The notes under the pieces were generated by a model. It searched no databases. It saw only the letters and a program-made list of their open reading frames with translations, and was not told where the DNA came from. 64,000 bases of DNA. Source: Lineus longissimus (taxonomy: Eukaryota > Nemertea > Pilidiophora > Heteronemertea > Lineidae). This document shows positions 24,101 through 34,710 of the stretch, piece after piece. Both the position numbers and the translations under genes were made by a program. The stretch lies in assembly GCF_910592395.1 (NCBI RefSeq), contig NC_088308.1:8135001-8199000 (forward strand), in the 5' to 3' direction. How positions within the stretch are numbered: position 1 is the stretch's first letter; every line of letters starts with the position of its first letter.

Positions 24101-24505
24101 TTTCTCGTCCAAACTGTCCAATTTCGAGTTGACTTCTTTGAAACGTTCGTTGATCAGATCAGTGATGACAGATAACTCACTTGGCATGAAGAACGTGAAG
24201 ATGAAACTTGCAACTGCTGCTGCCCCCTGGATTGCTTTGAGAGCATTCCCGACAATGGAACCAATCTTGGCTAATGTCGACTGCTTAGTGAGTAATTCAA
24301 TGCTTTCCAACTCACTCGACACCTTCAACGCCTCCTTAACAGCCTTCGCCCGATCTTTTGCTTCATCATTGATGGTACTGAGGATAAACTGCGCGGAATC
24401 CATTGCTGTTGACACCTGGGCCTGTTCGCCCGGGTCTAACGAGCTTTTCGAAATTCCGAACCATGATGCCAAGAATACAGCAGCTAACAACGCAACACCC
24501 TTCAT
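21182..24505 (-). CDS. SE-cephalotoxin-like secreted multidomain protein
   Basis: A single 1107-codon frame. The first ATG is at 24505; the seven upstream open codons begin with TTG and are not needed. Residues 1-22 are a signal peptide. Residues 81-106 form a hydrophobic helix-like stretch, followed by a coiled coil (117-143). EGF: Cys 505, 510, 516, 527, 529, 538. Sushi-like: Cys 756, 783, 796, Trp 805, Cys 811. TSP1: Trp 815 and 822, Cys 824, 828, 839, 848, 862, 867. LDLa: Cys 868-906 with acidic D899, D900, E901. Three related repeats follow (913-970, 980-1035, 1058-1107). From memory, this module set is that of SE-cephalotoxin, a cuttlefish salivary toxin, and of many 'cephalotoxin-like' proteins of fish and invertebrates with untested roles. 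The hydrophobic helix plus coiled coil could suit membrane insertion, but toxicity is not shown. It could equally be a secreted adhesion or defence protein. No frameshift or stop was seen. Confidence 0.8.
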   Translation of the reverse strand: MKGVALLAAVFLASWFGISKSSLDPGEQAQVSTAMDSAQFILSTINDEAKDRAKAVKEALKVSSELESIELLTKQSTLAKIGSIVGNALKAIQGAAAVASFIFTFFMPSELSVITDLINERFKEVNSKLDSLDEKLDAIEMSIKANTAFNTFLATWIKWEYASKNGAKKLKDIRNAMSGTNRRIEKVKLAEEYIKYFENNNLDGNLLNLYRMASQAESTTNRNIFDRFIAEYGCDISKISQLMIIIQNVMTSAAQQELTYYYFKGDQTRAMNRFADVQNYFFEIRRAFDDRVWSCKSNSIDHARKDAKKTMKAMKDSSREDVAHAIFKELKVKYPWYTWAVAAIKEGRPDILGLELRATTYFLLEDRADPDKVKSYYVVYEDTKVIASCNEIKQAKTLLVFKRCDGCNSDYIYGSDNILSGKKCPSSTLEQLVPLKDELLSRPENRRCPYCTKNEISNHFDLRIRKNTENTNQDCNVAVCVQNLKTEIRSWDFIASAVNINYDVCGPNKCSGQGQCKSISFTRTHQCICNSYYEGESCEKRIEFDDTIEKIMADLRHTFNVVNGVPTAVDNYFAILSLSEKLDLVLQKISASFALTNNIIQHSKIIYNAEDIADLYAKLQKSEVTFDQFGRKIHAYLQTVTPFELENRLKKMILGQGTLDTPGNDIYNSYKREYASHNGGVCSTKYNTDIKDFRDNLSYLDQVLGEALLLHRKWLIDTKATTDNERDYHKKESAYIFDIFKNRQKEYNQYWKSYSCGPISVSGTNVDCKSELTSDGMVLSLQCDQQRQATPSQLTCKRDGGVLKWDFEPSCKFVWGKFGAWGGCSKSCDGGQKMRYRSCLGTSDVRNCQRDQGGTNSQRADCNTQPCCQAKYGKFKCSNGRCIQTRQVCNGYNDCGNNDDESRSRCPKHIRSGDLVAFESNAKRSKWLSCYCTVNCGKDRCTISGCPGSTMDSHDWNNCGGEKFMFFAISRSHGQAVHHGDRVAIQYGWDFSTGRGNWLSCWGSGSYCRTSTCPGITWDATDTANCRGEYFWIFSPDRRGSCSSDIMSGCIGDPIQKGDTVFILYGTPSWFISEYDGDIKTRPCPGRYIEQSDKSGCINESWRIFAR

Positions 24506-24551
24506 TTCAGATCGAAAGAGTTGCAAATTAATGACGAAAAGAGCCTACTTC

Positions 24552-24561
24552 CTTTATATAT
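24552..24561 (-). promoter_or_regulatory. TATA box of the cephalotoxin-like gene
   Basis: TATATAAAGG on the minus strand lies about 47 bases before the ATG at 24505. With the usual 25-30 base spacing, transcription would start near 24,525-24,530, giving a leader of only about 20-25 bases. This supports the chosen ATG and leaves little room for an upstream exon. Confidence 0.55.
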
Positions 24562-27500
24562 TTATTGCCCAGTTGAGCATGTTTATCAGTCATCGCATTA
24601 ATCTGAAGTCGTCATGTCCGTCCACATTTTAGATAACACAACATATTGCGGTGTTCCCACCGATTATGTTTTTGGCAGCAGCCCCACAAACTTTTGAACG
24701 ATGGAGAAAACATGCCGTTTTAAATTGACTGAAGCCAGCCTGTATCTGATAACCTTAGTACTCCAACTCTTTTTACAAGGGCTGCTGTAAATTCCGCGCC
24801 TATAGTTGGCTTGGAAGGTAAATGTGCACATCCTTTCTGCAGAGTTTTTCTTTCTGCATAGTCTTTTTTCGCGCCAGTGGTCCAAGGACGGATATATTTA
24901 TGCTCCAAAATCGAGGCAGGCCTTAAATTATCCATTGGTATACCCACGCCCCAATATCTCTCCCAATGTTAACAGTCACTCTTAGCTTAAAATCGCGAAT
25001 TAAGACTGTACATATCCTAACAATGATTTAGAACTTAGGTTTATCTTTTAGATTTATCATGGGAACTTGAACATTCTTTCAATTGGTCAAACATGCGTCA
25101 CAGTCCTGTTACTGGTACAAATTCCATATCCGACCAACATTAGGCTGACATTGATAACCTAATTGATCTATGACGTGAACAATAGATTACGGAGCCAATT
25201 AATTAGCAATATCTTCTCCAACAGCAAAGAGCACTATGATATCAAAATGGACCTTAAAGGGACCGTATTCCCCCTTCAACTGTTTAGATATCCCACAAGA
25301 GTTCACCATTGTAGGCTGTGAAAATGTACCCAACTAGTTCATGTTCTCTCAACAATAGGTCGTGAGGACGATGACCACTGTTGTAAGGTAAAGACCAGGT
25401 AAATCTTTATCACTGATGGGTTGCATGGAAAGTGATTTCGTTTAGTTTAATTATAAATTCCATCGAACTAAAGGTTTTTAAGGGACAATGCCACAACCAG
25501 TATAGGGAATAAGTTCACTTTTTTTATGACTGTATTGGATATTTTTATTTTGGCTTCGAGTCTGAACTCCCACTGCATACTGCATATCTCTCGGATAACC
25601 ATGATTTGATTGAATGTCGGAAATTGTGGGTGCTGAAAATAACGAATAACTCATTCTTTTACAAATTAAAGGGTTAAGACAAAAGTGAAAAACAACAAAC
25701 TATATCATGACTTTAATGAACAGAAGATTAATAATCGTGATAGCCTGCCATTGTCTACTGAGTTGCAGTGGGTTCAATCTCTACACAATCCTGTCGATGC
25801 GTTTCAATGTTTATTCTCGGGGCTGTTGCTGTACTGATTAACCAAGATTGCGCCTTTGCGGCAGGAGCCATCAACAGTTCAAAATATCACTATCTTTAAC
25901 ACTTTTCACATCATGGGAAAACATAGGAGCAACTCTTATCAAACCTGGTGGCGAATTCATTGATTCATTAAACCATACAACAAGTTATCATTGATCGCAG
26001 ACTGACTAAGTATTCACGACTTATCATCCATACAAATGATCACAGAACATACCTGTCATTCGAGCACTGCATCAACTCTATATACCAACCTACTTAGTTA
26101 TCAGGCGAGATATCTCAATGAAGAGAAAAAAACTGGCGAGTAATCCTCGGGTACACTAATTATCCCCGTCTCTTTCCGGTTCTATGATCAAGCGCAGTCA
26201 TGATTGGTGATCGCCAGCGGCACACAGTAATCGCTCTGCCTTCTTGACATTTAACATCCCTTTGGTTTCTACTAGTGTTATTGAGTTGGTTGCACTAAGC
26301 ATTTCCATTCATTCCCGTACGTTTCATGTGTTCAGAGCAATGGCCGGATTGTCTCTTGACATGGATGCCGTATTTTACGCGGGAAGGGAAGGGGGCAGAA
26401 AAACTGATTATGTCCCCGATCAACGCACACAGGAATCAGATGAATACGCTAAATCATGAATTTATAACATCCCGTATCATGCACAGAAAACGAAAGTGCC
26501 GTCAGCACGCGTGCGCACGGGGTCGTCTGAGACAACACGTCATTGGTGGCACAACGTATAAAGCGGTGGCAAAATGTAGAATGAAAACACAAATCCTTTT
26601 TGGGCGGCTGCAAAAATATGGGCGAGCGGGAACGGGATAGAAGTTTTTACCTGGCTACAGCGGCAATAATCAATAATTAAAAGAAATAGTCAATCTCAAA
26701 ATCCTTGTATCAAATATCCAATTATGAATATCAAATCCAGATAAAACTTGATCCAATTACGGATCAGACTGGTGAGATTTGAATTTAAGATAGGCAAATT
26801 TATATCGAATCTGTTTCCAAGGTATAGATTACAACATACCATGCCATGTTGCCAATCGATTGAATTTGAAATGTTGTATCGTAAATGATTGTGCCACATC
26901 AATCCGAATGATACGCCAATATTGCATGTATTAATAGAAACTCTCCAAAATGGATATCACAGGTTTTTCTTTTTTGCCATTGAAAATGTCGTTGAACAGT
27001 TTGAAAGATATTCAAAATTGATTAATCAATTCATCTACTGATATCATTATTTCATTGATAGTCTCACTAATCTCTAAACTTTATCGCAATAAAATAAATA
27101 CTTGTAAGTATCCAAATATATATAATGGTCATGGGGTATAGCGCTGGATTATGAAAGTTGGGGTCCCCAATCTAGTTTTCTAACCGTTTGCTGATGATCA
27201 CCAGATCACCAACAAAAACAGGTAACATTGTTCGGAAACATTCATCAGATTAGTGGCAAATCACAACATCCACATGGGCACGGTCCATGGGAGATATTCC
27301 GCCGGTTCATATCCTGATGGCCGCGCTACAGATGACAGGTTGTAGGAGGGTATGAGTACTTTCTCAACTTAAGCATAAATACCCACATTTCAGGTATGCC
27401 GAAGGGCATCTGGTTAAATGTATTGGTCTTTAATTTTGGCTTCAGGTTGAACATGAAAGGATTTCTGAGACAACGGGTATAAGAGCTTGAGGAGGAAGAT

Positions 27501-27734
27501 ATGATCATTTTTCTCCTTTATAATAAACATTATAAAGGTTTATTATAAATTATTATAAACGATTATGTCTGAACAAGTTTAAGCCTTAGATTTCCTTTAT
27601 GTTAACGGTTACTGAACAACATAAAAAATGGAATGGAAAAAAAGGCTAACTGGAAAACAAATGAAAGAATTCTCAGCAGGTCCAATCTCACGACTCATGG
27701 CATCGAAATCATACCCTGTCACCCTAAGGGCCAC
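24562..27734. other. gene-free stretch upstream of the cephalotoxin-like gene
   Basis: No protein-like frame. A second AT-rich TATA-like motif (ATAAATATATCC, minus) sits near 24,890. Bases 26,550-26,625 share short ordered words with 12,480-12,580. Nothing else was recognised. Confidence 0.4.
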
Positions 27735-27756
27735 ATATATATATATATATATATAT
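27735..27756. repeat. (AT)11 microsatellite
   Basis: A pure AT dinucleotide run flanked by CCAC on the left and GTTT on the right. Confidence 0.95.
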
Positions 27757-27982
27757 GTTTATTCGTACTACTTTCCGTTGTACAGATAACAAAAAATAAG
27801 GTGCAAGAAGACAATACAGAGTTGGGTGCAAATACAAGTTTACGATAAGGCAAACAAAGTAAAAGGTAAGACTGAGAGTCGAACCCGAAAACCTCTCATT
27901 CTTGGAGATGATCCTGAATAAGTTACATTAGTATCTTGAACTATCACAATAAAACTAACACCAAAAACAATACTCCATCAAA

Positions 27983-29851
27983 TCAACCTGTACACAAAAA
28001 GTTAATTATCATGTCTATTTCCTCTTTTGTGAGAATATGATTCCCTGCCTCCCGCATTTCAAGCAATTCCCTAACTTGGATGGCAACCCTATTATGCCCC
28101 AATCCCCAAAATTCCCTATTGATGTCCCTTAGCATTATACATTCATCAGGCAGCTGATCCCTATTCCAGTTGTACTTTTGTAACACCATAGTTAGACTTT
28201 TCCCCACTGATGAGACGCTCCCGGCAAATAATAATCCAACTGTAACCTTTACGAGTGTATTTCCTGATTTCCGCAGTCCTTTGATGAATTTTACGAACCT
28301 TTTCTCCAATTGAGTTTGAACGCTACAGTCCTTTATAATGGCTGGTAACAGGTCATTATGAGTGCGATATGGCAAACACAAAATCTGACGAATACATTTA
28401 CGCCATGCAATATACAATTCTTCCATGTATGGTTTTGAACAATCTAGCAACTGGTAACCATACAGCGGCATACAAAAACTTTTGAATAACTTATATCTGA
28501 TTTCAAAGTTGGCGTACCTAAACTGAGCCATAAGCATGTTGGTCCGTTTGTACAGATCATTAACTAAAACCTGAACCCTACTCCGACGAACATCAGGACC
28601 AAGAAGAATACCCAAATGAATTTCTTCATTAGAAATTTGAACCCTTGTACCCTCAAATACAATCTCCCCTGGCGGGTCATGTGACCCGAAGACTAAATAT
28701 CTACCCTTAGATGCGTTGAAGGATATTCTGAATTCAATAGAAAATTGACGAGCCGTGTTTAGCATCTTATTTAACCCATAGAACGATGGTGCTAAGAGAA
28801 TAACATCATCGGCATATGCAAATACACCGCAAAAAATGTTGCCAACATGGCAGCCGAAACCGTCAGTTTTTATACTCGTAATAAGCTCATCCAGATAAAT
28901 TCCAAAAAGAACGGGGGAGAGCACCCCACCCTGCTTAACTCCATTGGATACAGTAAATTCACCAGACATATGCTTCCCCCACTGAACCTGTACACGTTGT
29001 TGTGTGTAGATGTTGGCTAATAGCCTAGCCGCTAATGGACATAGCCCTTTTTTGATCAAAATTCGAAATAGCTTCACAAAATGAACACAATCAAATGCTT
29101 TGCTTGCATCAAGCATTACGCAATACACTGCGGTGTTGCAACCGTTATAATAATTAATTACTTCATTTATAGCCGTGCTACACGTAGCTGTGGAGAGACC
29201 TGCCTTGAACCCAAACTGGGCATCAGATGTACTTAGCTCATTCTCGTACTTTTTTAGGAATATATTATCCATTATTTTGCCAATAACGCTACTTAGCGAA
29301 ATACCTCTATAATTATCGGACGTATTCAAAGACTTTCTACTGTTTTTTGGAATTGGAACTACTTTAGTTCGAACAAACCTCATCGGGCAATATCCGTGAC
29401 TCATCATGGAGCTCACTAAAAAAGACACGTAAACATGTAATAAATGATCCCCATTTATAAAGTGATCCGACATAATTTTGGGGTAACTGTCTTTTTTACC
29501 TCGCTTCAGACACTGTACTCCCTTCATAACTTCGTGCACACTCAATACGTGATCATGATTATTGTCAATACAATGTCTGGTAATACCCGTATCAATATCT
29601 CTCTTCACATCATTCATCTCATTTATATCATACGATACAGAATTATACAAACGTTTAAACTTCTCACCAAAAAGTTCACAAGTTGCGTCCGTACCCTTGA
29701 CATTATCCATACTAGAAGGGAGTACAGTGCCTTTTCCTTTAACATAACGTTGACAAATGGCAGAGAGTGAAATCAAGGCGTGGATGATTGAAAATGTGAA
29801 CTTAAGCCACATGCGCTTAAAAGGGTATATGACGTCAATGAATAATATCAT
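27983..29851 (-). CDS. non-LTR retrotransposon reverse transcriptase (5'-truncated)
   Basis: A 622-codon open frame from the first ATG. Reverse transcriptase motifs appear in order: a KVVPIPK-to-DNYRGISL block (about 163-186), AQFGFKAG (211-218), motif A with catalytic D248 (MLDASKAFD), GVKQGGVLSP (304-313), and motif C YADD with D348 and D349. The C-terminal half has Trp- and His-rich LINE-type sequence (PYRTHNDLLPAI). Homology-like sequence begins only around residue 40, and no endonuclease domain precedes it, so the copy is 5'-truncated as most LINE insertions are. The catalytic triad and full open frame suggest a young insertion. The motif style suggests the CR1/L2/jockey side of LINEs, but the clade is an inference. 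Without the endonuclease and promoter it is unlikely to be autonomous. Confidence 0.85.
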   Translation of the reverse strand: MILFIDVIYPFKRMWLKFTFSIIHALISLSAICQRYVKGKGTVLPSSMDNVKGTDATCELFGEKFKRLYNSVSYDINEMNDVKRDIDTGITRHCIDNNHDHVLSVHEVMKGVQCLKRGKKDSYPKIMSDHFINGDHLLHVYVSFLVSSMMSHGYCPMRFVRTKVVPIPKNSRKSLNTSDNYRGISLSSVIGKIMDNIFLKKYENELSTSDAQFGFKAGLSTATCSTAINEVINYYNGCNTAVYCVMLDASKAFDCVHFVKLFRILIKKGLCPLAARLLANIYTQQRVQVQWGKHMSGEFTVSNGVKQGGVLSPVLFGIYLDELITSIKTDGFGCHVGNIFCGVFAYADDVILLAPSFYGLNKMLNTARQFSIEFRISFNASKGRYLVFGSHDPPGEIVFEGTRVQISNEEIHLGILLGPDVRRSRVQVLVNDLYKRTNMLMAQFRYANFEIRYKLFKSFCMPLYGYQLLDCSKPYMEELYIAWRKCIRQILCLPYRTHNDLLPAIIKDCSVQTQLEKRFVKFIKGLRKSGNTLVKVTVGLLFAGSVSSVGKSLTMVLQKYNWNRDQLPDECIMLRDINREFWGLGHNRVAIQVRELLEMREAGNHILTKEEIDMIINFLCTG

Positions 29852-29857
29852 TGTCAA

Positions 29858-31029
29858 TATTTGGCGCGGGGGGAGTCGATCCCATGGTATTGAAGGAGGA
29901 TACCCCTGAAGACTGATTAAGTGACATACCCTACCTGATCATACCCCAGACAAGTATGGCTCGCATTAAAAAGCACTCTCCTGTGGATGACACACGGCTT
30001 AAGACCACGACCTGTTCTGACTGTTGCATATTTCAATCTTCATAAACTAATAGAACTAGCATAAGGTATACCTTAGGATCTTGGCTTTTCGTGATTGATG
30101 AAGTCGAAATAACTTCTCATCAATCATAATGTCTAAGATTGCTGGTCATTAAATTACTTTCTTTGTTCGTCTCCTTGTGGGCAATGGTAACGCTTTGCCT
30201 TCATGGGGACCATTTGGCGGCATGATACATCTGTAATAGCGACGCTACTGTGAAGGAATTCTGTGTTGGCAGTTCTTGCTTGGAAAATGAACCGCCGTGA
30301 AACATTGTTTGCGACTGGGATACATGGCTAGACCTCGAATATTTTAACATATCCAATATATCTAATATTAGATTATCTTTATATTTCAGGATCCTGTTGC
30401 ATTGGTTTATTAAAGTCCGTCATCTTAATTCCATTTGTAATAATATCAGCAACCAAGGCAACCAGTTAAAAGTAAACAATGCATGGCATGAGTGGCTTGA
30501 CATCACGATGCATGATAGATTCATTCCATTTTTAGATCGTGGCCATTTCTATTTTAAGCTTCGCAGATTGAGACTTGAAAGATTCTGCTAGACAAATCAG
30601 TGTTTTTGGTTGATTCATTATTAAAACTGCTCTTTTATTTAAAGACGATTTGTCGTGGTCAAAATGGTATCTATTCCTTTATGGTTCGTCCAATCGAAGA
30701 ACACAAACGTGTCGAATTGTGTGCTAAACCTTTTCTTTTGCCGCAACAAAGCTAGGGCCATCCGTTACATCAATCTGCAACACCCTGGAGATTTGTCGTT
30801 CAGGGCCATGCAAAAGTCAGCAAATAGTTGGATGGATCGCCCTGTGTTGCCACAGACAAACAACATGGCGGCGTGTTAGGCCACGACTTATCATATTTAA
30901 AAGCATGTTCAACCTAAATAGGTTTGATCACATCAACACCCTTTTTTTTAAATTCGACAAGGGGATGCACTTTCTTTGGGCCACTACAACTAATTCCTCC
31001 TTTTAATATCTGAATTAGCTTTGTAAGGT
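29858..31029. other. gene-free stretch
   Basis: No endonuclease-like sequence of the neighbouring LINE was recognised on the minus strand here, which fits 5' truncation near 29,750-29,860. No other gene was seen. Confidence 0.45.
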
Positions 31030-31035
31030 CCAAGA

Positions 31036-31357
31036 TACGGTGACTGGGAAAGGATATGGGGATTTTTTTTTCAATGACGAAGTTTTTTTTTATCTCAGGC
31101 GCCTAAGTTACGAAATGACGATTTTTTTTATCTCAGGCCTGAGGCGCCTGACATATAACTCAGTCACCTGACTTTAGTTACTCAGGCGCCTGAGTTACGA
31201 AATGACGGAGTTTTTAAAATTTTTTAGGCGCCTGACTTATAACTCAGTCACCTGACTTAGTAACTCAGGTGACTGAGTTATAAGTCAGGGGTATGAGATG
31301 AAAAACAAAAAATTGGTCATTGAAAAGCAATCACCATGTCCTTTCCCAGCCACCGTA
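31036..31357. mobile_element. 322-bp MITE with long inverted ends and 6-bp target duplication
   Basis: The ends are inverted over about 42 bp: left 31036-31077 begins TACGGTGACTGGGAAAGGA, and the right end, read inward, begins TACGGTGGCTGGGAAAGGA. CCAAGA flanks both sides (31030-31035 and 31358-31363), as expected for a target-site duplication. The interior is packed with overlapping palindromes of CTCAGGCGCCTGAG type and sense/antisense copies of TAACTCAGTCACCTGACTTA. No protein is encoded, so this is a non-autonomous DNA element. Confidence 0.85.
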
Positions 31358-31363
31358 CCAAGA

Positions 31364-33547
31364 CTATTATGAGTTGAATAAGTAAATCACACTCATTCGT
31401 TCAGTTGGTTCAACGACCCCAATTGGCAGTCTTCTGAAATCGTGTTAGTATGCAGTTTCCAAAGAAAAACTCATAAATACTGGACAAGTCCGAACTTATT
31501 TAAACATGCCTATCCGATAAGACTACAAAATTCCGATAATACTGTCTTTTCACGCACGCAAATCGAAAATAACGAGAAATTGTTAGCAATAACGTCCAAC
31601 AAATTGTTCTCGGTGGGCAATATTGTTTATTGCAGGACCTGACCCCTTATGGCAATTAACGATGATAAATAACACATTTGGACCATCGTTACCCCAAAAC
31701 TATACCATAAAAATGACTCTTGAGATCATCGCATGCTGTTTCAATGCTTTATTAGTCGGTTGGAAATTGTTCTGCACTTGACACTGCATAAGAAGGAACG
31801 AATGATTGGGAAACTTACCAATGCTTTAGAAAAAAAGGAAAGGGCGCCCGCCTTTTTATTTAGACAGTTTTGCGTGATGAAATTCCCGAAAAAAAATTGT
31901 TTCAGGTTCTTTGTTCGCCGGGTATATGTAACACCAATGCAATAAACGATATACGATGAATAATAATGAATAATAATGCATTGCGTTACCAGGTGGCATA
32001 TCCTTCATGCATCGCACCTTGAAACAAAGGGGCAGTCTTCTATTCAGTAAAGAATATTGTTTGGGCTTGAAATGGACTGTAGTTACGCCACAGGCGTTTA
32101 GTTCACATTATGGTTTATGGGTGTAACCTTTTTATAATTGTATATGTTGAAGTGATTTTAATATGCCTGTGTGTAAATGTCAATGCTTTTAGTCTTAAAT
32201 ATAGAGTCGTCCAAGAAAGAAGTGTCGATGATGAGACGAACCGAACGATAAAACATATGTTAATAAGACGACGCCACGTTTATTAGGGATCATATCTCGA
32301 AATAGACTGATATTATAGGGCTCTCTTATTACAATTAGGATGCGATAATGCCAGTTCTCTCGTTGTTCGTCGCCGACAATCCGCGCAATGCGATCGCGCG
32401 CGAAAGGCTAAAAAGATTAGCTGGGGATGCATGAGATAGATTGCAATATCTTGGCAATGGCAACTTCAATCAATCATCTACCATATCGTCAATGAGTGAC
32501 TGCACTGCATGCTTATTTTGCGGCAAATATTTCGTGCCATGTCTATATATCTATGAACAGTTCTCCTACACATTTGAATTGTAACACGACGTTCTACATG
32601 ATGATGATCTTGCAGAAATGTCATACATTGGTTTACGTCACGCCGATTTTCGTTGATACGACGGAACTTGGCATTGGGTGTAAAATTCCTCTGTACATTT
32701 TTGACACTGAATAACAGTCTATTTCGTGCCAAGCCTGTATCTCTGATCCGTTCTCCTTTCTACAATCATTGTAACAAAACAACTCTGTTTATGACAGTCA
32801 ACATGCCGATAGTTTTCATTAGCAGCACAAGCAATTATTGGTAATTGATGATCGTAGCTCAGAGAATGATGATGAAAGCCAATGACAGGCAATTCGAAAA
32901 GGGCGTAGGTGGAATAATCGTTATCATTAATTTTGAAATTGTGTTTGATATAATGGACAATAAATTTCCAAAAGGATTAATAACGAATTCAATTAGATTA
33001 CCCTTTCCTCCTAAATCATCTAAATTATTAATAAATGTGATCATATAAACTTAAAGGTCGCATGAGGGCTACTGCTAACATCCTGCCAATTATCTGGGAC
33101 AAGATTGGATGGTTCATATTGGATAACCCCTTTGGTTTGCAAACGATATTTAAGATATATTTGGCATGAATTCAGATCAACTCTAAAATATCGACTTGTG
33201 TATTTTGGCCGTAGAACTGATCAGCATCTCATAAAAATCTGTTCATTCATATATATCGCGTACAAGGTTTACTGTCGAGGTTGGTTGGTTCACAGGACTG
33301 CGAAATTTTTCTCAAACAACTTAATATGTACACCTGCGCGTACCGTTGCACCTGAACACAACGGCGTAGCGATATCAAATAGATCATTCAAAGAGGAATC
33401 ACGACCACCTAAATTTATAAAACAACACGTTGGTTTGGTTGATGCATCGATTAGTGCTTTAAGTGGCCATTTTAGCTACTTGCAATATCCAAGTGCCTCT
33501 GTTACAGGTTGCCGCTGAGTGGAGATTGTGTGAAATTGTCCGCAGTT
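31364..33547. other. gene-free stretch
   Basis: No convincing frame on either strand. A 137-codon plus frame (33105-33518) shows no domain. Confidence 0.4.
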
Positions 33548-34009
33548 TGACTTGCAAGGTAATGGATTTTTTTGATAGGAATCACATTTGAACTCAGTCC
33601 TACCAGAGTCTGAATATCACACATCACACGCCATGATTTTCAGTACCGAAAGAGAACTCAAGGGCATCCTCACAAATGTAAACCATAATAATTACTTCCA
33701 AACAGCTCATTTCACCAGCGATGCAGATTTCGTTCCGCCGGTCATATTAGTCCGCTTGGTCGTAATGTGCTCAGGTAGATCGGCGATGCGTTAGCGCTAA
33801 TCACAGGGGGATCACTCTGCATTAGTGCCAACATAACATTGGCATTAACCAAATGATTGAAGTAGCGATTCTTGTAAAGCTTTGCTTGGACAGGCGTTAA
33901 TCTCAGGTGTGCTGTCAGCGTGTCCGGTAACTCTGTGTGATATTCAGACCCTGGTAGGATTGAGTTCAAATGTGACTCCTGTCAAAAAATGTCATTACCT
34001 TGCAAGTCA
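33548..34009. mobile_element. 462-bp foldback element with ~76-bp inverted ends
   Basis: Bases 33548-33623 are an inverted copy of 33934-34009 with a few mismatches. Both ends read TGACTTGCAAGGTAATG inward and reach GAATATCACACA. The 310-bp interior is non-coding. The frames on the two strands start with similar peptides only because the arms are inverted copies. No clear target duplication was seen. Confidence 0.75.
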
Positions 34010-34586
34010 GCTAACATGTACTCAATTTTCTTCATCTCTCCTTGGCCCCGTCATTTGATATTCCTTCCAATCGAAAGGATGACTAGGTTCATCAAATCAT
34101 GTATGCCCCCAAGGGGAATCATATCAAAAGAGTCGGAAAGGTTGTGCACAATTTCGTAGCCTGAGAGATTCCCCAATATATTATAACAAAGACTCAATTG
34201 TTAAACAAATAAATCTGATTCAATATGCTTTGTGATAACATAATAGCGGTAAAGGCAAATATATGCAACTGAATAAGATGGGATGGGGGACTCTCTTCAA
34301 ACGATCTCTTGCGGCAGTGCCAGTGGCCGGGTACAAGGCCGTACGCTTTTGAATAGGTAAAGCTGCTGTACAAAGGCGTGAGCGGACCTTCATGTACCCG
34401 AAAAAAATGGTAGGCCCCATGGTTATGCAAACGATCAATATTTCACGAGTTTGGGTCAAATTGTTTCGACCGCTTTGAAATTTTTGATTATGCAAATTTC
34501 AGTAAATTTGCCTAATAATGTGTTGAAATGTGTAAAGTGTATCGGAAAATGTAACACAGTGCATGAAAGCAATTTTACAGTAAAAC
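34010..34586. other. gene-free stretch
   Basis: No coding, RNA or repeat signal was recognised. Confidence 0.4.
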
Positions 34587-34710
34587 TTCCCCTATAGCTG
34601 ACATCCTAACATCAAAGACACCCTATGTTTAAGGACACTGCATTTGGTCCAAAATTGGTAGTTTCAATTCATTTTGACCTCTGTAATCAGGACACTTCTC
34701 ATTAATGTAA
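34587..34710 (+). repeat. dispersed repeat of AAGGACAC type, copy 2
   Basis: Matches 15785-15965 through the ordered words TTTAAGGACAC, TTTGGTCC, AAATTGGT, TTTGACCTCT and TAATCAGGACAC. Confidence 0.65.

Noticed and set aside
23129-24632. Long plus-strand frames (253 and 242 codons)
   Set aside because: They are antisense shadows of the cephalotoxin-like gene. Domain and Cys patterns are found only on the minus strand.
27870-27945. tRNA-like box B (GGTTCGACTCT, minus) just 3' of the LINE frame
   Set aside because: No box A at the right distance and no cloverleaf could be drawn.
33105-33518. 137-codon plus-strand frame
   Set aside because: No domain, no splice context, and the interval looks like ordinary non-coding DNA.
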